Assembly (NCBI GenBank): GCA_016712635.1
Contig: JADJQS010000001.1
Location: forward strand, 222,001 to 286,000
Direction of reading: 5' to 3'
Source: Gammaproteobacteria bacterium
Lineage (GTDB): Bacteria > Pseudomonadota > Gammaproteobacteria > SZUA-140
DNA length: 64,000 bases
Positions 8,897 through 17,342 of this stretch are shown here, piece by piece. The translations under genes and the position numbers were made by a program. The first letter of the stretch is position 1. Each line of letters opens with the position of its first letter. The notes beneath the pieces are model-generated. The model was given only the letters and a program-made list of their open reading frames with translations, was not told the origin of the DNA and did not search any database.

Positions 8897-9231
8897 CGAT
8901 TCAGGCGCAGGGTTCTCAGATAGGCGATGACGTCGAGGAGTTCGGTTTCGGTGAACATGCCCTGATAGGCCGGCATCATCCCGCGCCCGGACTTCAGGGT
9001 GCGCATCAGTTCGAGGTCCGGTTTCATCAGGGTGTCGCCGCGCATGAAATCAGGCGCCCCCGGGATCTGCCCGACGCCGCTGGAGCCATGGCAGTTCTCG
9101 CAATGGGTCTTGTAAATCTTGCGGCCCTGGAGCGGGTCGGCCGCCATGGCCGGCTGCCAGAGTCCCGCCATCCCCGCCGCGAGCGCCAGCATGCGCAGCC
9201 CGCGAATGTACGCATGAAATCCGGTCATCAT
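8893..9231 (-). CDS. Exported monoheme cytochrome c
   Basis: The start is one of two adjacent ATGs (9231 or 9228) behind GAAGGGGGG. A signal peptide ending PAMAA precedes a small class I domain with one CENCH motif, a likely methionine ligand in the MMPAYQGMF region and a C-terminal helix (ELLDVIAYLRTL). At about 110 residues it is a typical soluble electron shuttle. It lies between a TlpA-like protein and the propellers, downstream of the ccm genes needed to mature it. Confidence 0.9.
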   Translation of the reverse strand: MMTGFHAYIRGLRMLALAAGMAGLWQPAMAADPLQGRKIYKTHCENCHGSSGVGQIPGAPDFMRGDTLMKPDLELMRTLKSGRGMMPAYQGMFTETELLDVIAYLRTLRLNR

Positions 9232-9292
9232 CCCCCCTTCACCCCGTCGGCACCCTGCTCCCCGGCAGTGAACGCGCCGGGTGTGGGCGCCA

Positions 9293-9823
9293 TTATACAT
9301 CCTGCAGCCGGTCCAGGCTCCCGCCGGCGGCCGCCTCGAGAATGGCGGGCAGTTCGGGCCGGCCCCAGTCGCGCTCGCCGACGATGCGCTTCAGCAGCAC
9401 GCCCTCGGGCGAGATGATGAAAGTGTCCGGGTAGACCCGGATCTCGAGCACGCGCCGCACGAGCGCGGCTTCCTTGTCCAGGTAGCTCTTGAAGGTCACG
9501 CCCCTCTCGCGCAGGAATTCCTGCGCGATATCGCGCTCCGCATCGACGGACAGGCCGATGACGGCGAAACGCGCCGGATCCAGCGTCTGATGCAGGCGCT
9601 CCAGGCCGGGCAGTTCCTGGCGGCAGGGCGCGCACCAGGTCGCCCACACATTCAGCACCACCAGCCTGCCGCGATACTGTTCCAGGGACTCGCGGCTGCC
9701 GTCGAAATTGCTCAGCGTCAGCGCGGGAAAACGGCGTCCTTCGACAAGGGCATCGGGGGGCGGCGCCTGGCTGCAGGACATGAGCGCCGCGGCCATGCAC
9801 AGGGAGGCGGCAAACGCGCGCAT
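9293..9823 (-). CDS. TlpA/ResA-like thiol-disulfide lipoprotein
   Basis: The product carries a lipobox (ALMSCS) and a thioredoxin fold with active site WATWCAPCRQE, a cis-proline region IRVYPDTF and about 175 residues. The ATG at 9823 gives the shortest signal peptide; an in-frame GTG at 9850 is an alternative. Members of this family reduce thiols in the periplasm, often on apocytochromes. Its place directly after ccmI supports that role. Confidence 0.88.
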   Translation of the reverse strand: MRAFAASLCMAAALMSCSQAPPPDALVEGRRFPALTLSNFDGSRESLEQYRGRLVVLNVWATWCAPCRQELPGLERLHQTLDPARFAVIGLSVDAERDIAQEFLRERGVTFKSYLDKEAALVRRVLEIRVYPDTFIISPEGVLLKRIVGERDWGRPELPAILEAAAGGSLDRLQDV

Positions 9824-9863
9824 GGCGGCGCCCGTCAGCGCGCGCGGCACTGCGCCGCGTTGC

Positions 9864-11105
9864 TCAGGGCAGTACCTCGCTGATCACCACGTCCACGGGC
9901 GCGGCGGCGGCGGTGCGCACGACCGCGCTGCGGCCCTGCAGATCACCGCTCTTGGGCATGGCGCTGCCGTCCCTGGAAACGCGCGCGACCACCACCACCT
10001 CGGCGAAGCGCGACAGGTTCAGCGACGGATCCATCGCCATGGAGTCGTCCAGGGCGTACTGCAGCGGCAGGTCACCCGCCTGCGCGCGCAGCACCGCAAG
10101 CGGCATGCGCGGTCCGTTCGGCGCCTGGGCGAAGACGAACACCGTATCGGTGTCCTGCACGCGGCCGCGCAGCGCCTGGTCCAGGCGCACGGTACCCTTC
10201 AGGGCGGCGGCCGCCGCCGTCTGCGGCGCGGAAACGGACGGCGTTCCCCCGGCCTCGCCCAGCAGGCTTTCCGCCTCGGCGATATTGCCCTCCATCGCCC
10301 GCGCCGCCTCGGAATCCTTCGGCACCATGGCGTAGAGCCGGCGCCAGTAGTCGAGCGCGGCGCGGTAGTCGGCGCGTTCGTAGGCCGCGGTGCCGGCCAG
10401 CCACAGGCCCTTGTGGTTGTTCGGGTCGAATGCGAGCGCCTGGTTGATCAGTTCCAGCGGGCGCCCCTCGAGCGATTGACCGCTCGCCATCGCCAGCGCG
10501 TCGGCGTAATCCACCAGCAGGTCCGGGGTCTGCAGGTTCAGCGCCACCGCCTTTTCGAGCGCGGCGCGCGCGTCGTCGAAGCGCTCCAGCACCAGGTAAG
10601 AACGTCCCAGCATGGCCCAGCCTTCGGCGTTTTCCGGCTCGGCGGCCAGGCGCTGCTCCAGCCGCTCCACCATCTGGTTGATCTGGTGTGCCATGTCCCC
10701 CTCGCCGCCACCCGCGGCGGCCATCGTCGCCGGCTGCGGCGCCAACAGACCGGGCGCGCCCAGCAGGACGTAGGCGCCGACCGTCAGCAGCGGCACCAGC
10801 ACCGCCAGCACAGCCGCGCTGGCGCGCGCGGCGCGATGCGGCGGTGCGGCGGGCCCCGGCGCCTCGGCGACGTCCTCGAGCAGACGCCGCTCGAGCTCCT
10901 CGCGTCCCTGCCGGTACTGATCCTGCGTCAGCACGTCGTTCTGCAGGTCGCGCCCCATCTCGGCAAGCTGGTCACGGTAGACCGTGATGTTGAGCGCCTT
11001 GCGCTCGACGGCCTGGTCAGCCGCCTCGCGCTTGAGCAGGGGGGGCACAATGAACAGCAGGGCCGCGCCCAGCAACAGCACGGCCACGATGATGAACAGG
11101 GTCAT
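9864..11105 (-). CDS. ccmI: Cytochrome c maturation protein CcmI (CycH)
   Basis: The 413-residue protein has an N-terminal membrane helix, a cytoplasmic segment, a second helix near 95-118, and a TPR region (NAEGWAMLGRSYLVLERFDDA). It ends in the beta-rich C-terminal domain typical of full-length CcmI. CcmI holds the C-terminus of apocytochrome for haem ligation. It overlaps ccmH by four bases. Confidence 0.93.
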   Translation of the reverse strand: MTLFIIVAVLLLGAALLFIVPPLLKREAADQAVERKALNITVYRDQLAEMGRDLQNDVLTQDQYRQGREELERRLLEDVAEAPGPAAPPHRAARASAAVLAVLVPLLTVGAYVLLGAPGLLAPQPATMAAAGGGEGDMAHQINQMVERLEQRLAAEPENAEGWAMLGRSYLVLERFDDARAALEKAVALNLQTPDLLVDYADALAMASGQSLEGRPLELINQALAFDPNNHKGLWLAGTAAYERADYRAALDYWRRLYAMVPKDSEAARAMEGNIAEAESLLGEAGGTPSVSAPQTAAAAALKGTVRLDQALRGRVQDTDTVFVFAQAPNGPRMPLAVLRAQAGDLPLQYALDDSMAMDPSLNLSRFAEVVVVARVSRDGSAMPKSGDLQGRSAVVRTAAAAPVDVVISEVLP

Positions 11106-11617
11106 GAACCGCCTTTATCCTTCGTCTCTTTGACACCCAGCAGGGACTCTGCCTGCCGGACCTCTTCCGCGCTGAGTTCCCGCCGCGGCGCGCGGCGCTG
11201 GCGCAGGGTCATCACCACCAGCAGCACCGCCCCCGCTGTCAGCAGGATCAGCGGCCCGGCCCACAGCAGCGCCGTAGTGGACTTGACGGGCGGGCGGAAC
11301 AGGATGAAATCGCCATAGCGCTGCACCAGGAACTCGGTGATCTCCTGATCGGACTTGCCCGCCCGCATCATGCCCTCGATCTCGGCGCGGATGTCCTGCG
11401 CGAACCCGGAGTCGGACTCCGCAATCGACTGCCCCTGGCACACCAGGCAGCGCAATTCCGCCTCGAGGTTCTTGATGCGCGCCTCCAGGGCGGGGTCCAG
11501 CATCGATTCCGCCTCGCCCGCGATCGACAGCGGGGCCATGCCCCACGCGCCGATCAGGACGGCCAGCAGCCACGCCGCCGCACCGAGCCGCCGCCGCACC
11601 GCTCCACGGGGGCGCAT
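11102..11617 (-). CDS. ccmH: Cytochrome c maturation protein CcmH (thiol-reducing subunit)
   Basis: I chose the ATG at 11617, which overlaps the stop of ccmG as TGATG. The 171-residue product has a signal peptide, the redox motif LRCLVCQGQSI, the conserved YGDFILFRPP segment and a C-terminal membrane helix. CcmH keeps the apocytochrome CXXCH thiols reduced, working with CcmG and CcmF. The short form without TPRs is normal where a separate ccmI exists, as here. Confidence 0.95.
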   Translation of the reverse strand: MRPRGAVRRRLGAAAWLLAVLIGAWGMAPLSIAGEAESMLDPALEARIKNLEAELRCLVCQGQSIAESDSGFAQDIRAEIEGMMRAGKSDQEITEFLVQRYGDFILFRPPVKSTTALLWAGPLILLTAGAVLLVVMTLRQRRAPRRELSAEEVRQAESLLGVKETKDKGGS

Positions 11618-12150
11618 CAGGCCTGCCCCTGCAGCTCGCGGATCAGCGGCAGGATCCGGTTCTGCAGCGCGTCCACGTTGATCGGCCCGATCTGCTTGTA
11701 GCGGATCACGCCGCGCGCGTCGATCACATAGGTCTCCGGCACGCCGTAGACGCCGTAATCCAGGCCGACGCGGCCGTCCGCGTCGAAGGCGCTCTCGAGG
11801 TAGGGATTGCCCAGCTGCCGCAGCCAGGTGACGGCCTCGTCGCGCGTGTCCTTGTAGTTGAGGCCGTAGATCGGCACGATCCCGCGCCGCGACAACTCGA
11901 CCAGCAGCGGATGTTCCTGCCGGCAGGAGACGCACCAGGAGGCCCACACGTTCAGCATCCATACCTTGCCCGCCATGTCCCTGTTGGAGATCTGCGCGGC
12001 GGCGTCATGCAGGCGCGGCAGGCTGAAATCCGGCGCCGCCTTGTCGATCAGCGGCGACGGCACCTCGCTCGGATTCAGCACCAGCCCCTTGCCCAGAAAG
12101 ACCACCAGCAGCGCGAATACCGCCAGCGGCAACAGCAGTCGCAACCTCAA
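11617..12150 (-). CDS. ccmG: Thiol:disulfide interchange protein CcmG/DsbE
   Basis: This is a 177-residue membrane-anchored thioredoxin-like protein with active site WASWCVSCRQEHP and the CcmG landmarks GLNYKDTR, YGVYGVPETYVID and IRYKQIGP. It passes electrons to CcmH and apocytochrome in the periplasm. It overlaps ccmF by four bases and ccmH by one base. Confidence 0.96.
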   Translation of the reverse strand: MRLRLLLPLAVFALLVVFLGKGLVLNPSEVPSPLIDKAAPDFSLPRLHDAAAQISNRDMAGKVWMLNVWASWCVSCRQEHPLLVELSRRGIVPIYGLNYKDTRDEAVTWLRQLGNPYLESAFDADGRVGLDYGVYGVPETYVIDARGVIRYKQIGPINVDALQNRILPLIRELQGQA

Positions 12151-14159
12151 GACTTGGCCTCCATCGGCAGCGCCGGCGCGGTGCCGCCCTCGCCTGCCGG
12201 GCCGGCGACGTCCTCGTCACGGGCGCTGGCACGCGCGAGGCGGTAACGCCGGTCACTGACCGCCAGCAGGCCGCCCAGCGCCATCAGCAGGCAGCCGCCC
12301 CAGATCCAGTCGACGAAGGGCTTGTAATAGATGCGTACGCTCCAGGCGCCGCCTTCGAGGGGTTCGCCGAGCGAGACGTAGAGGTCACGCAGCAGCCCGG
12401 TATCGATCGCCGCCTCGGTCATCGGCATGGTCTGCACGGTGTAGACGCGCTTCTCGGGATGCATCAGCACGATGTCGCGCCCGTCCCGGCTCACCTGCAC
12501 ATAACCGCGCTCGGCAACGAAGTTGGCTCCCTTGCTCTCCACCACGCCGTCAAAGCGGAAGGTGTATCCGGCGATGGTGGTGGAATCGCCGACGCCCATG
12601 CGCAGGTCCTTTTCCACCTCTAAACCCTGCACCAGCGTGACGCCGATGATGAAGACCGCAACGCCGAAGTGGGCGAGCTGCATGCCCCAGTAGCTGCGCG
12701 ACAGGCCCGCGAACGGAGGCGTGCCGGCCGCGCGCGCGCGCTGCATGCGGCGCCCGATGTTGAGTCCGATGGTGACGATCAGCCAGGCCGCGAGCAGCAG
12801 TCCGAGGCTGATCATCGGCGTCCACTTGCCGAGCGCGAAGGGCAGCGCCAGCGCGACCAGGACGGCGCTGAGGAAGGCCCAGCGCAGCCGCAGCGCGAGT
12901 TCGGGCAGTTCAGCCTTCCGCCAGCGCGCGATGGGCCCGATTCCCATCAGGAACACCATCGGCGCCATCAGCGGCACGAACACCGACTCGAAGTAGGGCG
13001 GTCCCACGGAAATCTTGCCGAGGTTGAGCGAGTCCAGGAACAGCGGATAGAGCGTGCCGAGCAGGACGGTGCCGCAGGCGGTCACCAGCATCACGTTGTT
13101 CATCAGCAGGAGGGACTCGCGCGAGACGACCGTGATACCGCCGCTGGTGCTGACGCGCGGCGCGCGCAGCGCGTACACCAGCAGCGAGCCGCCGACCACC
13201 AGCGCGAGCAGTATCAGTATGAACACGCCGCGGCGCGGGTCGTTGGCGAAGGAATGCACCGAAGTCAGCACGCCCGAGCGCACCAGGAAGGTCCCGAGCA
13301 GGCTGAGCGAGAAGGCGATGATCGCGAGCAGCACGGTCCAGTTCTTGAACGCGCCGCGCTTCTCCGTCACCGCGAGGGAATGTATCAGCGCGGTGCCCAC
13401 CAGCCACGGCATGAAGGAGGCGTTTTCGACCGGATCCCAGAACCACCAGCCGCCCCAGCCCAGCTCGTAATAGGCCCACCAGCTGCCGAGCGCGATGCCC
13501 AGGGTGAGAAACATCCACGCCACCGTGGTCCACGGCCGCGACCAGCGCGCCCACGCCGCGTCCAGCCGGCCGCTGAGGAGGGCCGCGATGGCGAAGGCGA
13601 AGGCGACCGAGAACCCGACGTAGCCCATGTACAGCATGGGCGGGTGCAGCACCAGGCCCGGATCCTGCAGCAGCGGATTGAGGTCGTTGCCTTCGAGCGG
13701 CGCCGGAACCAGCCGCTCGAACGGGTTCGAGGTCAGCAGGATGAACAGCAGGAAGCCGATCGCGACCAGGCCGAGCACACCGATCACGCGCGCCACGATG
13801 TCATCCGGCAGGTTGCGGCTGAACAGCGTGACCGCGCAGGTCCAGCCGCTCAGGATCAGCATCCACAGCAGCATGGAGCCCTCATGGCCGCCCCATACCG
13901 CGGCAATGCGGTAAGGCAGCGGCAGCAGGGTGTTGGAATGCTCCGCCGCATAGAGCACCGAGAAGTCGCTGGTGATGAAGGTGTAGGTCAGGCACAGATA
14001 CGCGATCGCGACATACACGAATTGCGCCTGGGCCGCGGGCCGCGCCACGCGGATCCACGCCGCCTTGCCGCGTGCCGCGCCGATCAGCGGAAGCGTGCTC
14101 TGCGTCAGCGCCATGGCGAGGGCCAGTATCAGGGCGAAATGTCCGATCTCCGGTATCAT
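12147..14159 (-). CDS. ccmF: Haem lyase subunit CcmF
   Basis: The product is about 670 residues with many membrane helices and the tryptophan-rich haem-handling motif GWGGWWFWDPVENASFMPWL. GGAG lies seven bases ahead of the ATG at 14159; an upstream in-frame GTG at 14165 is too close to that site. CcmF joins haem from CcmE to apocytochrome together with CcmH and CcmI. It lies between ccmE and ccmG in the standard order. Confidence 0.97.
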   Translation of the reverse strand: MIPEIGHFALILALAMALTQSTLPLIGAARGKAAWIRVARPAAQAQFVYVAIAYLCLTYTFITSDFSVLYAAEHSNTLLPLPYRIAAVWGGHEGSMLLWMLILSGWTCAVTLFSRNLPDDIVARVIGVLGLVAIGFLLFILLTSNPFERLVPAPLEGNDLNPLLQDPGLVLHPPMLYMGYVGFSVAFAFAIAALLSGRLDAAWARWSRPWTTVAWMFLTLGIALGSWWAYYELGWGGWWFWDPVENASFMPWLVGTALIHSLAVTEKRGAFKNWTVLLAIIAFSLSLLGTFLVRSGVLTSVHSFANDPRRGVFILILLALVVGGSLLVYALRAPRVSTSGGITVVSRESLLLMNNVMLVTACGTVLLGTLYPLFLDSLNLGKISVGPPYFESVFVPLMAPMVFLMGIGPIARWRKAELPELALRLRWAFLSAVLVALALPFALGKWTPMISLGLLLAAWLIVTIGLNIGRRMQRARAAGTPPFAGLSRSYWGMQLAHFGVAVFIIGVTLVQGLEVEKDLRMGVGDSTTIAGYTFRFDGVVESKGANFVAERGYVQVSRDGRDIVLMHPEKRVYTVQTMPMTEAAIDTGLLRDLYVSLGEPLEGGAWSVRIYYKPFVDWIWGGCLLMALGGLLAVSDRRYRLARASARDEDVAGPAGEGGTAPALPMEAKS

Positions 14160-14188
14160 GGGCACACTCCTCTGCTATCCATCGGGCA

Positions 14189-14659
14189 CTATTCCACGAG
14201 GCTCGACGCGCCGGGCATGGCGGCCGGACTGTTGGCGGATTTGGCCTGCTCGAGGGCGTCGGCGACCTCGGGCGGCATGTAGGTTTCGTCGTGCTTGGCC
14301 AGCACCTCGTCGGCGTAGAACACGCCGTCTTCGCCGAGCCGTCCCTGGGCAACCGCGCCCTGACCCTCGCTGAACAGGTCGGGCAGGATGCCGGAAAACA
14401 CCACCGGGACCACCTTCGCGGTGTCGGTCACCTCGAAGCGCACCGTCAGGCCGTCGGATTCGCGCTGGACGCTGCCGTCCACCACCATCCCGCCGAGGCG
14501 GAAGGTCTTGCCGACCGGGGCCTCGTTCGCTACCACCTGGGACGGGCTGAAGAAGAACACCAGGTTGCCGCTGAAAGAATTCAACACCAGCCCCGCGGCG
14601 ACGGCGATACCGGCGAGTCCGATCACGATAAAGGCCAATCGTTTATGCCTGGGTTTCAT
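14189..14659 (-). CDS. ccmE: Haem chaperone CcmE
   Basis: Starting at the ATG at 14659, the 156-residue protein has one N-terminal membrane helix and an OB-fold periplasmic domain. It carries the motif VLAKHDETYMPPE, containing the histidine that binds haem covalently and the nearby tyrosine. The end of ccmD overlaps the beginning of this gene. Confidence 0.96.
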   Translation of the reverse strand: MKPRHKRLAFIVIGLAGIAVAAGLVLNSFSGNLVFFFSPSQVVANEAPVGKTFRLGGMVVDGSVQRESDGLTVRFEVTDTAKVVPVVFSGILPDLFSEGQGAVAQGRLGEDGVFYADEVLAKHDETYMPPEVADALEQAKSANSPAAMPGASSLVE

Positions 14660-14843
14660 TGCCCGTCTGCGCTCCCCCGCCCCTCTGTGCATCTCCGTGA
14701 ATTCGACCCAGGCGGCCCAGAAGAGTCCGCCGCCGCCGCATCACCAGCGCCACCTCGAGCAGCATCAGCACGGCCGTCACCGCGTAGGATCCCCACACAT
14801 AGAAGGCATAGCCTCCCATGCTGAAAAACTCGGCCGGGTTCAT
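14643..14843 (-). CDS. ccmD: Haem exporter subunit CcmD
   Basis: This small gene encodes 66 residues: MNPAEFFSMGGYAFYVWGSY, one membrane helix, then a basic tail (MRRRRTLL). That pattern (GGYAFYVWxSY) is diagnostic of CcmD, which helps release haem-loaded CcmE from CcmABC. It overlaps ccmC by four bases and ccmE by 17. Confidence 0.93.
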   Translation of the reverse strand: MNPAEFFSMGGYAFYVWGSYAVTAVLMLLEVALVMRRRRTLLGRLGRIHGDAQRGGGAQTGNETQA

Positions 14844-15583
14844 GGTACCTCCCGTGCGGCGACCTCGGCCACCCACTCGCTGTGGCGCTCGCGCTCGAGG
14901 ATCTCGCAGCGCACACGCGCCAGCACCACTGCGATGGTATACATCCAGAAGGCCAGCGTCATCACCAGCATGGCGGTCAGCATCGTCGCCGCCATGGTCG
15001 AGCCCTTGTCCAGGCTGATCGAGGCGCCCTGGTGCAGGGTATTCCACCACTGTACGGAGAAATAGATGATGGGTACGTTGACCGCACCGATCAGCGCCAG
15101 CAGGCCGCTCGCGCGCGCCGCCCGGCGCGGTTCGTCGATCGCCGCCTGCAGCGACATGAAACCGAGGTAGAGGAACAGCAGGATCAGCTCCGAGGTGAGC
15201 CGCGCGTCCCACACCCACCACGCGCCCCACATGGGCTTGCCCCACAGCGCGCCGGTCCACAGCGCGATGAAGGTGAACAGGGCGCCGGTCGGCGCTAGCG
15301 CCCGCGCCATGAAGGCCGACAGGCGCGTATTGAAGACAAGGCCGAGCCCGGCATAGAACGCCATCACCAGATAGATGAACATCGACATCCAGGCCGCCGG
15401 CACGTGGATGAAGATGATGCGGTAGGCCTCGCCCTGCTTGTAGTCCGTCGGCGCGACGACAAAGCCGAGGTACAGCCCGGCCAGGGTCAGCAGCGCGGCG
15501 GCCACGCCGAACCAGGGGACGAGACGCCCCGCCAGCGGATAGAAGCTGACCGGGGAGGAATACTTGAACCAGTTGGGAGCCAT
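14840..15583 (-). CDS. ccmC: Haem exporter subunit CcmC
   Basis: This 247-residue, six-helix membrane protein carries the tryptophan-rich motif MWGAWWVWDARLTSELIL and flanking histidines (IIFIHVPAAW). It presents haem to CcmE at the periplasmic face. It lies between ccmB and ccmD. Confidence 0.97.
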   Translation of the reverse strand: MAPNWFKYSSPVSFYPLAGRLVPWFGVAAALLTLAGLYLGFVVAPTDYKQGEAYRIIFIHVPAAWMSMFIYLVMAFYAGLGLVFNTRLSAFMARALAPTGALFTFIALWTGALWGKPMWGAWWVWDARLTSELILLFLYLGFMSLQAAIDEPRRAARASGLLALIGAVNVPIIYFSVQWWNTLHQGASISLDKGSTMAATMLTAMLVMTLAFWMYTIAVVLARVRCEILERERHSEWVAEVAAREVP

Positions 15584-15640
15584 GCGTCCTGCTATACCCG
15601 TTTTATCCGTGATGTCATCGCCAAAGTACCGTCACCCGCC

Positions 15641-16324
15641 TCATTCGAGCGAGATTCGCAGCGCCGCCGCCGTCACCCACGGACCGAAACACAGGGCCAG
15701 CACCAGCAGCGCCCCCAGCAGGGACAGGTGGGCGCCCGCCTCGAGGCCGCTCGCCACCGCCTCCACCGCCCCCGCCCCGAAGATCAGCACCGGGATGTAC
15801 AGGGGCAGAACGAGCAATGATATCAGCGCGCCGCCACCGCGTAATCCCAGCGTCAGCGCCGCGCCCATGGCCCCGACCAGGCTCAGCACCGGCGTGCCGA
15901 TAAGCAGCGTCAGCATCAGCACCCCGAGCAGGGGCCCGCTCAGGCCGAACTGCAGGCCGAGCAGCGGCGACATGAGCACCAGCGGCGCACCGGTCGTCAG
16001 CCAGTGCGCGGCCACCTTGCCGAGCACGATCAGCGACAGCGGATGCGGGCTCAACAGCATCTGCTCCAGCGTGCCGTCCATGTGGTCGGCGGTGAACAGA
16101 CGCCCCAGCGACAGCATCGTCGCCAGCAGCGCGGCCACCCACAGGATGCCGGGCGCAATCATGCGCAGGGTCGCCATCTCCGGACCGACGCCGAGCGGGA
16201 ACAGGCTCACCACGATCACAAAAAAGAACAGCGTCGTCAGGACGTCGGTCACGCGCCGGCCTGCAATCGTAAGATCGCGCGCCAGGATGTTGCGGGTGCC
16301 GCTCAGCAGTCCGGTGCCGCTCAT
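15641..16324 (-). CDS. ccmB: Haem exporter permease CcmB
   Basis: The 227-residue product has six predicted membrane helices. Family landmarks include FFFVIVVSLFPLGVGPE, LFTADHMDGTLEQMLLSP and LPLYIPVLIFGAGAV. It is the ABC permease paired with CcmA. Two REP-like palindromes separate it from ccmA, an unusual interruption for this operon. Confidence 0.96.
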   Translation of the reverse strand: MSGTGLLSGTRNILARDLTIAGRRVTDVLTTLFFFVIVVSLFPLGVGPEMATLRMIAPGILWVAALLATMLSLGRLFTADHMDGTLEQMLLSPHPLSLIVLGKVAAHWLTTGAPLVLMSPLLGLQFGLSGPLLGVLMLTLLIGTPVLSLVGAMGAALTLGLRGGGALISLLVLPLYIPVLIFGAGAVEAVASGLEAGAHLSLLGALLVLALCFGPWVTAAALRISLE

Positions 16325-16340
16325 ATCTATCTAACCAGTA

Positions 16341-16401
16341 GGGGGACAGATTGGAAATCTGTCCCCCGCATCCATATGGGGACGGACTTAAGTCCGTCCC
16401 C
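16341..16401. repeat. Pair of REP-like palindromes between ccmA and ccmB
   Basis: The first palindrome (16341-16367) has arms GGGGGACAGATT and AATCTGTCCCCC. The second (16378-16401) has arms GGGGACGGACTT and AAGTCCGTCCCC. They fill most of the ccmA-ccmB gap and reach the ccmA stop codon, so they could form hairpins in the ccm message. Confidence 0.85.
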
Positions 16402-17015
16402 TAACCTAATCTCAGCTGCTTCACGGCGCCCGCGTCGATCGCCACCTGCTGGTGGGTCGTCAGGACCACCAGGCCGCCTTGCGCGAGGTGATTGCGGATC
16501 ACCGCCTGCAGCAATTCCACCGCGGCACTGTCCAGCGCGACATACGGTTCGTCAAGGATCCACAGGTGCGCGCGCGTGAGCAGCAGTCGGGCGAGGCACA
16601 CGCGGCGCCTCTGGCCCTGTGACAGCACCTTCGCCGGCAGGGTCTCGAGCCCGCCCAGGCCCATCTCGCCAAGCGCCCGCACCAGCTCCGTTCCGGACGG
16701 GTCGTGGCCGGCGATCCGGCAGTTGATGCGGAGATTCTCCAGACCGTCGAGGTCGTCCTTTACGCCACTCAGGTGGCCGAGATACACCACCTCCGCGCGA
16801 TAGGCGTCACCCGCCGTGCGGATATCCTCGCCATTCCAGTGGATCGACCCCTCCGCAGGCGCCACCAGGCCGCAGATCATGCGCAACAGCGTGGTCTTGC
16901 CGCTGCCGTTGGGACCGTTCACATAGAGCAGTTCGCCGGCATCCAGGGCAAAGTCCAGACCGGCGAACAGCCGGCGGTCGCCGCGTACCGCCGCCAGGGC
17001 ATTGCCTTGCAGCAT
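16401..17015 (-). CDS. ccmA: Haem exporter ATP-binding protein CcmA
   Basis: This is a 204-residue ABC ATPase with Walker A (GPNGSGKTTLLR), signature LSQGQRRRV, Walker B (LWILDEP) and a switch histidine (LTTHQ). CcmA powers release of haem-bound CcmE. It is the first gene of the ccm operon and is divergent from the moxR gene. Confidence 0.96.
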   Translation of the reverse strand: MLQGNALAAVRGDRRLFAGLDFALDAGELLYVNGPNGSGKTTLLRMICGLVAPAEGSIHWNGEDIRTAGDAYRAEVVYLGHLSGVKDDLDGLENLRINCRIAGHDPSGTELVRALGEMGLGGLETLPAKVLSQGQRRRVCLARLLLTRAHLWILDEPYVALDSAAVELLQAVIRNHLAQGGLVVLTTHQQVAIDAGAVKQLRLG

Positions 17016-17342
17016 GCTTCAGTCTCGGCCCCGGCCGCTAATGCCACGGTATCTTAACATAGTGCCATCTGAACCCTGGGATGAGGCGCGGGTAAATAAT
17101 CCCGCAAAACGGCGCAAATGCGGAGCCTGGCGCGCCCGTTTCAAGCGGCCGTTAAGTGTGTCATAGATCGGCGTTACGCTCAATCAAACCGTCCGCGGCG
17201 TCGTCATACCCCGAAAGTAGTAACGGGAATCGGCGCGGGCTTCCGTGCGGCCGGCTATGGCGCGGCGTCTTGGTATAGTATTGTGGTTTCGCGGCCGCCG
17301 CCGCGCCCTGCCAGGACAACGCACTCCATCGGTGTAAATATT
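17016..17342. other. Divergent intergenic region, ccmA / moxR
   Basis: These 327 bases hold no supportable gene. The region should contain promoters for the ccm operon (leftward) and the moxR operon (rightward). A TATAGT-like box lies near 17273, but I see no convincing -35 partner. Confidence 0.5.

Noticed and set aside
11617..11962. Extended 286-codon reading of ccmH
   Set aside because: The first part is an out-of-frame reading of ccmG; the ATG at 11617 gives a normal CcmH with a signal peptide.
9708..14282. Long plus-strand open frames (536 and 537 codons) across the ccm genes
   Set aside because: They are antisense shadows of ccmI and ccmF in high-GC DNA, rich in Arg/Gln/His with no recognisable motif.
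17118..17342. N-terminal extension of the MoxR protein
   Set aside because: The extra 75 residues are Arg-rich and unlike MoxR; the ATG at 17343 gives the normal family start.
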